Below, one piece after another: positions 27,333-36,839 of a stretch of DNA of 64,000 nt. Location: the NCBI GenBank assembly GCA_020328155.1, contig JAIXMX010000001.1, positions 1 to 64,000 on the forward strand, in the 5' to 3' direction. A program made the translations under genes and the position numbers. The first letter of the stretch is position 1, and each line of letters starts with the position of its first letter. The notes below the pieces were generated by a model, which did not search any database, was not told the origin of the DNA, and was given only the letters and a program-made list of their open reading frames with translations. Origin of the DNA: Candidatus Endomicrobiellum agilis (GTDB lineage: Bacteria; Elusimicrobiota; Endomicrobiia; Endomicrobiales; Endomicrobiaceae).

Positions 27333-28106
27333 ATGATATTGGATGAAATTGTTGCGGCAACAGAAATAAGAGTTGAAAAAGCGAAGTTTCAAAAATCTTT
27401 TGAAACGATAAAAAAAGAAGCCTTAAATAAAAAAGAGAAATTTGTTTCTTTTGAAGAAGCGTTGTCAAAAGTGGGAATGAGTTTTATCTGCGAAGTTAAA
27501 AAAGCTTCGCCGTCAAAAGGATTGATATCAACCGATTTTAAATATAAAGAAATTGCTTTGGAATATGAAAAATCTGGAGCTGACGCTGTTTCTGTTCTTA
27601 CCGAACCGGACTTTTTTCTTGGCAGCACAAGGTATTTACAAGAGATAAAGAGTATTGTAAAAATCCCGGTTCTACGCAAAGATTTTATAATAGATTCCTA
27701 TCAGATATACGAATCAAGGGTCATTGGTGCGGATGCTGTTCTTTTGATATGTTCTATTTTATCGTACGATGTTTTAAAAGAATTTGCGGAGACGGCGCAA
27801 GGACTTGGCATGTCCTGTCTTGTTGAAGCTCACGATGAAAAAGAAATTGAGATGGCATTAAAAATCGGCGCTAGAATAATAGGCGTTAATAACCGGAATC
27901 TTAAAACTTTTGAGGTTGATTTTAATAACGGCATGAAACTTCGCAGTCTTGTATCGGATGATAAAATTTTTGTTTCGGAAAGCGGGATTAAAACGAAAGA
28001 ACATATAAGCATTCTCAAAGCGAATAATGTCAATGCGGTTTTGATAGGCGAAGAACTTATGAGAAGCGGCAGTATTGCGGAACACCTTAGAGAATTAAAA
28101 AGCTAG
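27333..28106 (+). CDS. trpC: indole-3-glycerol phosphate synthase
   Basis: TrpC closes the indole ring from carboxyphenylaminodeoxyribulose-5-phosphate. The 257-residue TIM-barrel has FICEVKKASPSKGLI (catalytic lysines), VLTEPDFFLGS, RKDFIIDSYQIYE, LVEAHDEKEIE and VNNRNLKTFEVD, ending with a phosphate-binding SESGI. It is monofunctional, not fused to trpF. It starts at ATG 27333 behind GAGG and is probably still in the trp operon despite the flanking gaps. Confidence 0.95.
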   Translation: MILDEIVAATEIRVEKAKFQKSFETIKKEALNKKEKFVSFEEALSKVGMSFICEVKKASPSKGLISTDFKYKEIALEYEKSGADAVSVLTEPDFFLGSTRYLQEIKSIVKIPVLRKDFIIDSYQIYESRVIGADAVLLICSILSYDVLKEFAETAQGLGMSCLVEAHDEKEIEMALKIGARIIGVNNRNLKTFEVDFNNGMKLRSLVSDDKIFVSESGIKTKEHISILKANNVNAVLIGEELMRSGSIAEHLRELKS

Positions 28107-28280
28107 AAGATTGCTGTCATTCGCATAAGTCGAGTGTATACGTGTGTTATTTGTCATTTGTTGGAAAGCTGCCGTCTTTTTGCGGTTTTTGCAGTATTCT
28201 TGTCTGCTCGCGTTGTTGCGGGACAAGAAGAAACCATCAAACGATCTGCAGCGATAAAAATCAGTAGGAAAAGAGTGATA

Positions 28281-28883
28281 ATGCCGAAAATAAAAATATG
28301 CGGACTTAAGAGAAAAGAAGATATAGGTTTTGTAAACATTGCAAAGCCGGATTTTGTCGGTTTTGTTTTTGCAGGCGTAAAGAGAAAAATAGATTTTAGC
28401 GTTGCTGCAAAATTTAGATATCTGCTTGACGATAAAATTCGATCAGTCGGTGTTTTCGTAAACGATAAGATTGACAACATTGTCGATTTGTGTGAGGATA
28501 AAACTATAAATTTAGTACAGCTCCATGGCGATGAAGATGAATCTTATATAAGCGAGTTGAAAGAGAAAATAGAAAACCCGATTATAAAAGCTGTGAGGGT
28601 AAAAGATAAAATTCATGATGCTGAAACAAAAGCAGATTTTGTGCTTTTTGATGCGTACAGCGGTTCCGAATACGGCGGCGGCGGAAAAGTTTTTGATTGG
28701 AGTTTGCTTGAGGGCTGCGAAAAACCGTTTTTTCTTGCAGGCGGATTGGATAGGGATAATATTGTAAAAGCGGTAAAGAAATTAAATCCTTATTGTGTTG
28801 ATTTGAGCAGCGGCGTTGAAACGGACGGGATAAAGGATCTAAACAAAATTGTTGAGACGGTAAATATTGTAAGAAGTTTATAA
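28281..28883 (+). CDS. trpF: phosphoribosylanthranilate isomerase
   Basis: TrpF performs the Amadori rearrangement of phosphoribosylanthranilate. I set the start at ATG 28281 (MPKIKICGLKRKEDIGFV); the 49 extra N-terminal residues in the ORF track do not fit the family and arise from intergenic sequence. The 200-residue protein shows the catalytic cysteine in KICGLK, FVFAGVKRK, VQLHGDED, and the C-terminal catalytic and phosphate-binding LAGGLDRDNI and DLSSGVE. Confidence 0.94.
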   Translation: MPKIKICGLKRKEDIGFVNIAKPDFVGFVFAGVKRKIDFSVAAKFRYLLDDKIRSVGVFVNDKIDNIVDLCEDKTINLVQLHGDEDESYISELKEKIENPIIKAVRVKDKIHDAETKADFVLFDAYSGSEYGGGGKVFDWSLLEGCEKPFFLAGGLDRDNIVKAVKKLNPYCVDLSSGVETDGIKDLNKIVETVNIVRSL

Positions 28884-29049
28884 AGACTGGAACGGATAAA
28901 GTGAAGTAAACGACAGAATTCTTTGTCTGTCGGTATGATAGAAACAGTAGTGTTGCGGGCGGAAGCATACGGATTTTTATAGTTTGTAGAAAAAGATTCT
29001 TCAAGTCTTTGTCTTTCGGAATGGCAACCATACAGGAAGGAGATAAACA

Positions 29050-30240
29050 ATGTCAGAGTTAAAAGGGAAATTTGGAATACATGGCGGGCAATATATTCCG
29101 GAAACGCTTATGAATGCCGTAAATGAGCTTGAAATGGCTTATAATCTTTTAAAAAATGACGGGCAATTTAATAAAGAGCTTGCTTTTCTGCTTAACGAAT
29201 ATGCAGGAAGACCGTCGGAATTGTATTATGCTGAGAATGTCACTAAAAAACTTGGCGGAGCAAAAATATATCTGAAAAGAGAAGATTTGAATCATACCGG
29301 CTCGCACAAAATAAACAATGTTTTGGGACAGGTTTTGCTTGCGAAAAAAATGGGCAAAAAAAGAATTATAGCGGAAACAGGAGCAGGGCAGCATGGTGTT
29401 GCGACAGCGACTGCCGCTACGCTGCTCGGTATGGAATGCGAAATTTTTATGGGCGAAGAGGATACCGAAAGGCAGGCTTTAAATGTTTTCAGAATGCAGT
29501 TGCTTGGCGCGAAAGTCAATTCTGTAAAGAGCGGTACAAAAACTTTAAAAGATGCTGTGAGTGAAGCTATGAGAGAGTGGAGCAGAAGAGTTGATGACAC
29601 GTTTTATGTTTTAGGCTCGGTGATGGGACCACATCCGTATCCGCAGATTGTGAGAGATTTTCAAAGCGTTATAAGCAAAGAGATAAAAGAACAGTTGATG
29701 GAAAAAGAGTCTGTGCTTCCGTCTACAGTTATTGCCTGCGTTGGAGGCGGCTCGAATTCGATAGGTGCTTTTTATAATTTTATAGGTGATAAAGAAGTTG
29801 AACTTATAGGTTGTGAAGCTGCGGGTAAAGGCATTGATACTTTTGAAACTGCGGCTACTATTGCAAAAGGAAGACTCGGAATATTTCACGGAATGAAATC
29901 GTATTTTTGCCAGACAGAAAACGGACAAATCGCTCCTGTATATTCAATTTCTGCCGGACTTGATTATCCGGGTATAGGTCCGGAACATGCGTATCTACAC
30001 GATATAAAAAGAGCGCAATATGTTCCCGTTACTGATGATGAAGCTGTCGGAGCGTTTGAGTTTTTGTCAAGAACCGAAGGGATTATTCCCGCTATAGAAT
30101 CTGCGCATGCAGTGCATTATGCAATGAAAATTGCTCCTGAAATGAAAAAAGATGCGATAATAGTCGTCTGTATTTCGGGCAGGGGCGATAAAGATGTTGC
30201 AATGATTGCAAAATACAAGGGGGTAAATATTAATGAATAA
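29050..30240 (+). CDS. trpB: tryptophan synthase beta chain
   Basis: TrpB is the PLP enzyme that condenses indole with serine. The 396-residue protein has the PLP lysine in HTGSHKINN (about residue 85), [13 protein letters not shown], the phosphate-binding GGGSNSIG and the C-terminal ISGRGDKD. Full length is intact and it is the TrpB1 type that pairs with TrpA. Start ATG 29050 follows GGAAGGAG. The 166-nt gap before it contains debris resembling a widespread intergenic repeat (aagattcttcaagtctttg). Confidence 0.97.
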   Translation: MSELKGKFGIHGGQYIPETLMNAVNELEMAYNLLKNDGQFNKELAFLLNEYAGRPSELYYAENVTKKLGGAKIYLKREDLNHTGSHKINNVLGQVLLAKKMGKKRIIAETGAGQHGVATATAATLLGMECEIFMGEEDTERQALNVFRMQLLGAKVNSVKSGTKTLKDAVSEAMREWSRRVDDTFYVLGSVMGPHPYPQIVRDFQSVISKEIKEQLMEKESVLPSTVIACVGGGSNSIGAFYNFIGDKEVELIGCEAAGKGIDTFETAATIAKGRLGIFHGMKSYFCQTENGQIAPVYSISAGLDYPGIGPEHAYLHDIKRAQYVPVTDDEAVGAFEFLSRTEGIIPAIESAHAVHYAMKIAPEMKKDAIIVVCISGRGDKDVAMIAKYKGVNINE

Positions 30241-31060
30241 TATTCGTTCTTCCTCTGTTTTCTCGCCTTTTGACGGCGAGAAAAAGTCGGGGAATATCAC
30301 AGAAATATTTAAAAATAAAAAAGTTCTGATAACGTATCTTACGGCTGGAGATCCGTCTCTTGATAAAACCGAAAACTACATTCTGGCAATGGCTGAAAAT
30401 GGAGCTGATTTAATAGAAATAGGCATACCTTTTTCAGATCCTGTTGCGGAAGGAAAGACAATACAAGATGCTATGACGAGAGCGCTATCGAAAAAAATAG
30501 ATTTAGATGATATTTTTAATGCGGTTGTAAACGTCAGAAAAAAGTCAAATGTTCCGCTTGTATTTATGACATATTTGAACCCTTTATTCTCTTACGGATA
30601 TGAAAAGTTTTTTAAAAAGTGCGCCGATACGGGAATAAAAGGCGTAATTGTTCCCGACATGCCTTTTGAAGAGCAAGATGAGATTAAAGCTTTTACCGAT
30701 AAATTCGGCATAGTAATTATTACGCTTATAGCGCCTACGTCTAAAGAGAGAATAAATACTTTGGCAAGACAAGCCGAAGGTTTTGTATATCTTGTTTCGT
30801 CGCTCGGCGTTACTGGAGTGAGAAGTAGGATAACTACAAATATTGGCAATATAGTCTCGGAAATAAAGAAATTGACGGATACTCCTGTTGCCGTAGGATT
30901 TGGAATTTCTACTGCCGAGCAGGCAAAGGAGATGGCAAAAGATGCCGACGGTGTAATAATCGGAAGTGCTGTTGTCAAAATAATTGCAGAATATAAAGAA
31001 AACGCTGCCACCAAACTTGCGGAATATGTTTCAGAAATCAAGAAAATTATACAGAACTGA
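30233..31060 (+). CDS. trpA: tryptophan synthase alpha chain
   Basis: TrpA cleaves indole-3-glycerol phosphate to indole, which is channelled to TrpB. The 275-residue TIM-barrel has catalytic residues in [20 protein letters not shown], the family block [17 protein letters not shown], and phosphate-binding GFGISTAEQ and [10 protein letters not shown]. The N-terminus has about 18 residues beyond the usual start; ATG 30233 overlaps the trpB stop by 8 nt. It is the last gene of trpEGDCFBA. Confidence 0.95.
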   Translation: MNNIRSSSVFSPFDGEKKSGNITEIFKNKKVLITYLTAGDPSLDKTENYILAMAENGADLIEIGIPFSDPVAEGKTIQDAMTRALSKKIDLDDIFNAVVNVRKKSNVPLVFMTYLNPLFSYGYEKFFKKCADTGIKGVIVPDMPFEEQDEIKAFTDKFGIVIITLIAPTSKERINTLARQAEGFVYLVSSLGVTGVRSRITTNIGNIVSEIKKLTDTPVAVGFGISTAEQAKEMAKDADGVIIGSAVVKIIAEYKENAATKLAEYVSEIKKIIQN

Positions 31061-31187
31061 GATAGAGCGTGCTGGAAAAATGTTTTTATCCGACTTTGCA
31101 TAGCTTGAAAGAGAAGAGAGATGTCTTCCTGCCAAGAGATTATGATAGCTCTCGCCGCAGATTTTTTTCTTTTGATAGGAGGAAAAA

Positions 31188-31256
31188 ATGAAAGTCGTCG
31201 TTTTAGGAAAAGATAAAAATATGCTTGACGTAACAAAAAAGTGTTTCAACCGATAA
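31188..31256 (+). pseudogene. truncated 22-codon ORF with a perfect ribosome-binding site
   Basis: AGGAGGAAAAAATG starts MKVVVLGKDKNMLDVTKKCF and stops after 22 residues. The start looks like the first beta-strand of a Rossmann-type enzyme. It is probably the surviving 5' end of a gene that followed trpA in the same transcript. The product cannot be named. Confidence 0.4.
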
Positions 31257-31442
31257 GCTTGGATTATTCAGTCGTCGTGTTATTCTTTTAAAAACGAGTG
31301 TGCTATTGATGTAACAGGCAGAAATAAGACTTTTACAGTTTGCCGTCAATATCTTTTTCATATATTTTTTATAATTTTTGTAATCAATGATAAAAGCAGG
31401 ATTCTTATTTTTGCAGAAACGACAGCCTGCTTCTTCATTATT
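31257..31442 (-). pseudogene. rpsR: ribosomal protein S18-like remnant
   Basis: A minus-strand frame without a start reads AGCRFCKNKNPAFIIDYKNY and then YMKKILTANCKSLISACYIN. The CRFC...IDYKN...K(G/C)K pattern fits the S18 signature (CRFC...IDYKD...LKxFITExGKI). The usual GKI and R-I-T-G residues are altered. There is no ATG in frame (an ATG in another frame follows AAAGGA). S18 is essential, so an intact copy should be elsewhere; this would be a dead duplicate. Resemblance was judged by eye only. Confidence 0.42.
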
Positions 31443-32426
31443 TAATTCCTTTCGAACGTCTAGTAGTAGAGTCGGGCAGTTTTTTACTTTTTCTGTTTAT
31501 GTTTTTTTTGACTTGCTTAAGATGATAATTGTTGTTGTCACTCTGTCGGTAGGTGGAACAAAAAATGCGGTCGTTATAAACGGCGACGTTCGGATTGTGA
31601 CAGTTATGCTGCAGTCAGCACATTTGCTCGCTTCTGTTTACGATAACTTCTCTATCTTCCTAGATAATCTGTGAGATAGTTTTTGAGATTTTCATTATTG
31701 TCTTTTGTTGTTAATTTTGATTTTTTTCTTGCGATTTGTATTTGTCTTTCCGGTTTGGCGGTTTTTGCTGTCGCTTCTATTATATTTCCTTTTTTCCAGT
31801 GTATTGTGTAAATTATAGTAGTAACGCCAGGTTGCGGTTGTATCGCTGTCGTAAAAGACTCCGATCTGTCTGTTTTTGTAGGTTTCCGGTTTTTCTTGGG
31901 ATTCAAATAACTTTACTTTTGTCTCAATCCCAGTAGTTTTAAAGTATAAATAGCACCTATCTTTTTTGGTATGTGCATAATGGAGATACTTTTTTTAGTT
32001 TCCTTGCGTATACGGCGAAATATTACCTCTATTGATTTCTATTTTGATTTTGCTCGTTCAACAGGATTGCATATCGCATTATCTTTATAAATTGCTTCTT
32101 CCTTAAGCCTTTTTTATATAATTTATATTGTAGACTACTGAGACTGAGTTAGGTTCTTAAGCCGCTCATTTTTCTTACGAAACTTAATATTTTCTTCATT
32201 TTATCAAGAGATTTAATAAGTGTTGATAGAAAATCGGAGTTGGGAGATTATTATTTTCACTTTAATTTTATCTAAAGCTCTTTACAATAAAGAAGTTTTT
32301 CCGACTTTTTTAAACACTGGTCGACAAACGACATGGCTTATTCTCTCTATCGCTTTTTTTATTTATTTGATCATTTTTTTGACTTCTTTATGAAAATGCT
32401 TATAATCTCATCTTTCTGGACATATT
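31443..32426. other. gene graveyard without an intact gene
   Basis: This stretch contains only decayed coding-like frames, mostly on the minus strand. One (about 31700-31930) contains QIGVFYDSDTTATWRYYYNL before breaking down; it overlaps the 84-residue ORF-track entry at 31652-31906 in another frame. No family is recognised. Neither that entry nor the plus-strand entry at 31387-31674 has a convincing start or recognisable product. Confidence 0.4.
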
Positions 32427-33248
32427 TTAATTTTCAATAGCAAAATAGGAATAAGGGAATGATAGAGGGTAATTTTTACCCCGTATTTTAGCAATCTTTT
32501 GTCGTAGGTCTTTTGTCCCCCTCATATTAAAAATTTTATTTTGCTGACTAATAATCAGTCTTTTCTCTTTGTCTTTTAGTAAATGTTTAATAAACTTAGC
32601 TTTAAGGTCGTTGTTGATAAAAATAATGGCATTGTTAATTATCTCTTCATTTTCCTCAAGAATATTATTATCATTATTCATATCAACCTGCTTGTTGTTT
32701 TGATTGGTAATTTGATTCAATTCTTTTTTTATTTCTTCGATATCTTTATCAATTTGTTGAAGTCCTTGATTGGTTGCAAGTTTTTTGATGTCGATGATCC
32801 GGCGGAGAGTTTGGATAGTACCATAGAGGTTTTTGACAATCTTTTTTTGAAGGGAGACAAAATCCTGCTTGGGAGTCTGTGATTCTTTACTGAGTTCGTA
32901 ATGCTCGTTAATTTGTTTCGCATTTTGGGCTACGTGGGTTGCGTCTCTTTTAAATAATGTTATGATGTCGTGATCATATTTCAGATAATAGCTGCTAATA
33001 ACAATGATAGCAATGGCAGCAGTGATAATATAGTAGTGTTCCTTTAGCTTTCGCAAAGCAGATGAAAAACTGGAAATAATACCGGAAAAGGCATCTTGAG
33101 GAGAAACTGATAACACGGGTATTATCGTATTAGGGGCTATTTTATCCGAAAGAGTATTGTTGTTGGTATTTATAATTCTCTTATCGCATCCAGTGAAGTA
33201 CGACGCCATAAAGCAGAATGTTAAATAACAATAAAATATTTTTTTCAT
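32427..33248 (-). CDS. putative membrane-anchored lipoprotein with coiled-coil
   Basis: I place the start at ATG 33248 (RBS AAGGAGACTAAAATG), giving 273 residues; the ORF-track N-terminal extension comes from the upstream dead gene. MKKIFYCYLTFCFMASYFTG precedes a cysteine, forming a lipobox (YFTGC). A second hydrophobic segment, HYYIITAAIAIIVISSYYL, lies about residue 70-90. After it come charged, coiled-coil-like helices rich in Gln, Asn and Lys. No known function. Three neighbouring minus-strand remnants carry similar lipoprotein-type N-termini, so this is the survivor of a local lipoprotein gene cluster. Confidence 0.68.
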   Translation of the reverse strand: MKKIFYCYLTFCFMASYFTGCDKRIINTNNNTLSDKIAPNTIIPVLSVSPQDAFSGIISSFSSALRKLKEHYYIITAAIAIIVISSYYLKYDHDIITLFKRDATHVAQNAKQINEHYELSKESQTPKQDFVSLQKKIVKNLYGTIQTLRRIIDIKKLATNQGLQQIDKDIEEIKKELNQITNQNNKQVDMNNDNNILEENEEIINNAIIFINNDLKAKFIKHLLKDKEKRLIISQQNKIFNMRGTKDLRQKIAKIRGKNYPLSFPYSYFAIEN

Positions 33249-33285
33249 TTTAGTCTCCTTTTTGGTGGCAGCTCTTAGTGTGTAT

Positions 33286-33458
33286 TCAATTTCTAAGATG
33301 ACTGTGCCATAGGAACCCTCTGCCCTGTCCACAGTTGTCCGTTTTAATAATGCTTTCTGTCGTTATCTCTCTGAGCGTCGATACTTTATTTTTCTTGCAG
33401 GAAATGTAGAAGGCAAAAGCGTAATATATTGCGATGAGGCAACATAAAATTTTTTCAA
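33286..33458 (-). pseudogene. lipoprotein gene broken at a poly(A) run
   Basis: From TTG 33458 the sequence reads TTG then six A. With seven A it would read MKKILCCLIAIYYAFAFYIS followed by the lipidated Cys and KKNKVSTLREITTESIIKTD to TGA at 33286. As it stands the frame shifts after residue 3. The start is TTG instead of ATG. This looks like a paralogue of the adjacent lipoprotein family. Confidence 0.55.
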
Positions 33459-33546
33459 TTTTTTTATTAAATCGTTAAATCAATAAATGGTATTGTTATT
33501 GTTTGCTAGTATTTTGCGGTGAATCTCCTCGTTAAAAATTATAGTT

Positions 33547-33745
33547 TTAATTTTCGGCATTTTTGTTGCTTATCTTATCATCTTTCTGTTTATTTTCACC
33601 TGTCGTATGTTTTATTTGGTTTTGCAGATAGCTTAGTTTGCTTTCTACGATGCCAATGTTAGTACTTTTTGTTTTCTTATTGTATCCAGCAAGGCAGGAT
33701 AAACCGCAGCAAAAGATAATAGAAACGGAAATTAGTTTTTTTCAT
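33547..33745 (-). pseudogene. lipoprotein gene broken at a poly(A) run
   Basis: ATG 33745 is followed by seven A. With six A the frame would read MKKLISVSIIFCCGLSCLAG, then Y where the lipobox Cys is expected, then NKKTKSTNIGIVESKLSYLQ to TAA at 33547. Both the frameshift and the loss of the lipidation cysteine (LAGC to LAGY) suggest a dead gene. Confidence 0.55.
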
Positions 33746-34087
33746 TAACAAAAATATTATCTATATTCATATTTATCTCGTCATTTTTCTATTCAACTTT
33801 AACTGTCGTATTTTCATTTTTTGTTTTTATGGTAGGATATATCTTTACGGTTCTTTTGATTTTTGATTTCGACTTTCTGCTGGGGTATTTGTATATCTAA
33901 CTGATTAATTATCTTATTGCTGTAATCAAGGTTGCAGCTTATGCATTTGGTTTGTGTGTTCTCTTGTTCTCTGTCAATTTGCATTTCAACCGATTGTTTT
34001 CAAATTGCAATGTATAAATATTGTCTTTTTGATTTTTAATTCTTTCGGTTTTTTTGTATTTATTTCTGCAATTTTACTGTGCCGGCC

Positions 34088-34283
34088 TTAATCGGTATTT
34101 ATATGCCTATTATTATGCCTAGTGAGTGTTGCTGCCCTTGTTGTTGCGTATGCTTTACAGTTTTTATTATCAGTGGTGGGTACTGCGGTGGGAGTAATGC
34201 TATTTTTTAAAATCCTCTTATCACGCTTTGTAAAGTGCAATACTGTAAAACAGAGTTAAATAACAACAAAATATTTTTTTTAT
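34088..34283 (-). pseudogene. decayed paralogue of the 32427-33248 lipoprotein
   Basis: The sequence AAAAAAATATTTTGTTGTTA (minus strand) closely matches the 5' end of the intact lipoprotein gene (AAAAAAATATTTTATTGTTA), but the start codon is ATA instead of ATG. It reads KKIFCCYLTLFYSIALYKA, then a frame change, then DKRILKNSITPTAVPTTDNK to TAA, parallel to CDKRIINTNNN in the intact copy. It is a tandem duplicate that has lost its start and frame. Confidence 0.6.
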
Positions 34284-35384
34284 TTCAATCTTTTTTATAA
34301 CCCCAAAAAACCGTAAGGTTACCCATACCGCAAATACTGTATCTAACGGCTTAAGTGCTATTTCTGTTATTTTCCTGCTGGTACATATTTAGATGAAAGA
34401 GTATCACCAAATAGATTGTAAGATGTATCTTTAATATTACTTATTATTATATCATAAGTGGTATTATATTATTACATTCTGCTTGTCGTCGGCAACTGCG
34501 GTGATAAATGATAAGACAAACGAGTATTAGTTTTTTTATTTCAATCTCTATTTTTATGTTGAGTGTCATTATTTTGATTGTGTGCGTTTGTGACTGTCTG
34601 CGGCAGTTTATCTGCGTCCATTTTCGGCGTTTTTTTAATATAAAAGTAGTAATCAAGCTGCCTGTTGTCGTTTATAAAACGATTCATATCCGGATTAAAT
34701 TTTATCTAGCGATTTCAACAGTTGCATTTCCGCTAAATCTTTTCTGTATGCCAATGCCGTCCTTAGATGAAAGTTTGCATAACCGAGAAAACATCTCCTT
34801 TAGTTTTTTTCTATGCAATTACTATCAAAATCGTATCTATTACGACTGTTTTATTTGAAAATTTATTTTTAATATTTGAAAAATAGACGAATATTTGCTG
34901 GATTAGGATTTATCGCCTGTCTTGCGGTTTTGTTTTTTTACTGCATGTGCTGTAACATAGCGGCGGATGATATTTTTATTGTTGATTTTTGTTTCAACTA
35001 TACAATGTCACTATCTAAAATAAGTGCTCGAATCGCCTGAAAAATTCTTAATGTTTTTAATCTTGGGCGGAGTTTAAATAACGATGGAAAAACAAAAAGT
35101 TTTTCCGTCGGCAGATGACGAATAATTGTTTGAAAACACAACAATATCTTTGCCTTAACAGAAAGTCGTCATTGCGGTTTTGATGTTCAATAGTCTTGCG
35201 TCTGCCGCTTCGTCGTAAGGAGAAATAATAAAGGATAATTGTAATTATCTGCGCGATTCTATTGATATTAATCCATCTGTCGGGGGAAATATTTTACGTT
35301 GATTTATAGTGCGTATTTATGATAGAATTTAATTCATTAAATAAACTTGATTCATTAGATAAACTTGTGTGCAGGAGAGACGTT
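34284..35384. other. decayed minus-strand coding remnants upstream of argF
   Basis: No intact gene. Minus-strand pieces look coding: about 34690-34790 reads LGYANFHLRTALAYRKDLAE then stops, and about 34520-34700 reads NPDMNRFINDNRQLDYYFYI in another frame. Together they suggest one more envelope gene broken by a frameshift. The plus-strand ORF-track entry at 34508-34858 is the antisense of these pieces and is not called. Confidence 0.35.
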
Positions 35385-36320
35385 ATGGCAAAAAAAGATT
35401 TGTTGTCAATTTACGATTTATCGGCAAAAGAAATAAAAGCGTTATTAAGTAAATCATTTGAATTTAAAAGCAAGAAAAAAAGTCTTGATGTTTTTAAGGG
35501 TAAAATATTGGGATTGATATTTGAAAAGCCTTCGACGAGAACAATGGTTTCATTTACAACGGCGATGCTGCAGCTTGGCGGAACACCTGTTTTTCTTAAT
35601 ACGGAAAATCTTCAGCGAAAAAGAGGCGAATCTGTACACGATACTGCGGCAGTTTTGTCGCGTTATTTAAACGGTATTATGGTAAGGGCTTTTAAACACT
35701 CCGATGTTGAAGAATTTGCGAAATATTCTACAATTCCCGTTATAAACGGTCTTACGGATTACGAACATCCTTGCCAGATATTGGCAGATATCATGACGAT
35801 TATGGAATTTCATAAGGCAAAAACAATTGGAGCTTTAAAAAAAATTAAAATTGTTTTTACGGGTGACAGCAACAATATCGCAAACTCGTTGCTTGCCATA
35901 TCTGCCGTTTTAGGTCTCGATTTTACGCTTATATCTCCTAAAGAATATTTGCCTAAAAAAGAGATATTGAATAAAGCTTTGGGATATACTTCGTCGACTG
36001 GTGCGACGATTAAAATTACAAGCGATGTCGGCGAAGCAAAAAATGCCGATGTAATATATACTGATGTATGGACGTCAATGGGATTTGAAGCTGAAGAGAG
36101 AAAAAGGAAAAAAGCTTTTAGTCCTTATCAGGTAAACGGTGAGCTGCTTAAAAAAGCTTCTTCAAAATGTATTGTTCTCCATTGTCTTCCCGCGATAAGA
36201 GGCGAAGAAATTACCGAAGAAATTATGGATAAGTATGAAGACTCGATATTCACACAGGCAGAGAACAGACTTTATGTGCAAAAAGCCATTTTGTTACACT
36301 TTCTTGGTACGGCTGGTTAA
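35385..36320 (+). CDS. argF: ornithine carbamoyltransferase
   Basis: OTC makes citrulline from ornithine and carbamoyl phosphate. I choose ATG 35385 (MAKKDLLSIYDLS) because AGGAGA lies 8 nt before it; the extra 22 residues in the ORF track do not fit. The 311-residue protein has the carbamoyl-phosphate loop FEKPSTRTMVSF, HPCQILADIMT, the ornithine-binding TDVWTSMG and the HCLPAIRG motif. The second Arg of the canonical STRTR is Met. No other arginine genes are in the window. Confidence 0.9.
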   Translation: MAKKDLLSIYDLSAKEIKALLSKSFEFKSKKKSLDVFKGKILGLIFEKPSTRTMVSFTTAMLQLGGTPVFLNTENLQRKRGESVHDTAAVLSRYLNGIMVRAFKHSDVEEFAKYSTIPVINGLTDYEHPCQILADIMTIMEFHKAKTIGALKKIKIVFTGDSNNIANSLLAISAVLGLDFTLISPKEYLPKKEILNKALGYTSSTGATIKITSDVGEAKNADVIYTDVWTSMGFEAEERKRKKAFSPYQVNGELLKKASSKCIVLHCLPAIRGEEITEEIMDKYEDSIFTQAENRLYVQKAILLHFLGTAG

Positions 36321-36528
36321 TCATCATGCCATGTGCGTAAATGAAAAAAATTATACTTGATATAGATAATGCGGACTGAAATCAAAATTCGTTTTGATGT
36401 GGTCTCAAAATTAGTTTGAAGAAAGGTGTCCAATAGGCAACTAAAACGAATATATGGCTTTTATTTATTAGTCAGCTATTCTTGGTGATCTTGACAAAAA
36501 AACTTATCCCTTTTCTTCTGGAATAAAA

Positions 36529-36799
36529 ATGAAAAGGATAGTATCTCTGCTTTTGGCAATAGCGTTAGTTTGCTGGTTGTGAAAAATCTGCAGAAGTTGT
36601 AAGTTTGGCAAAATATTCGACTGGTTCAGACATGGGAAAGAATGTTAATAATCGTCTTATCATTGAACACAAAGAAAAATACTTGTAGCAATATTATGAC
36701 TGTTAGGTGGATGGATCGATATTGTTTACTGCTTTAACTTTTTATAATGGAAGAGGCAATAAGTATTTTAACTTTAGTGACAATTTGTTTAGGATTTGA
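36529..36799 (+). pseudogene. frameshifted lipoprotein gene
   Basis: ATG 36529 starts MKRIVSLLLAIALV, a lipoprotein signal sequence. A 1-nt shift then separates it from FAGCEKSAEVVSLAKYSTGS, which supplies the lipobox FAGC. The shifted frame continues to TAG, then QYYDC, TAG, and VDGSILFTALTFYNGRGNKY to TGA 36797. One frameshift and two internal stops indicate a dead gene. The 208 nt between argF and this remnant hold nothing clear. Confidence 0.6.
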
Positions 36800-36839
36800 A
36801 AATGCGCGGTATTGCGATGTTTCTGTATGCTAAAATGTT

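Noticed and set aside
28134-28280. N-terminal extension of TrpF in the ORF track
   Set aside because: The family starts at MPKIKICGLK (28281); the extension is translated spacer.
33580-34060. Possible CRISPR-like or tandem-repeat array in the lipoprotein graveyard
   Set aside because: The similar segments are diverged gene copies with no regular repeat-spacer spacing. No CRISPR array was seen anywhere in the window.
34508-34858. 116-residue hydrophobic plus-strand ORF
   Set aside because: It is antisense to coding-like minus-strand fragments; hydrophobic, Ile/Phe-rich translations are typical of the wrong strand of AT-rich genes.
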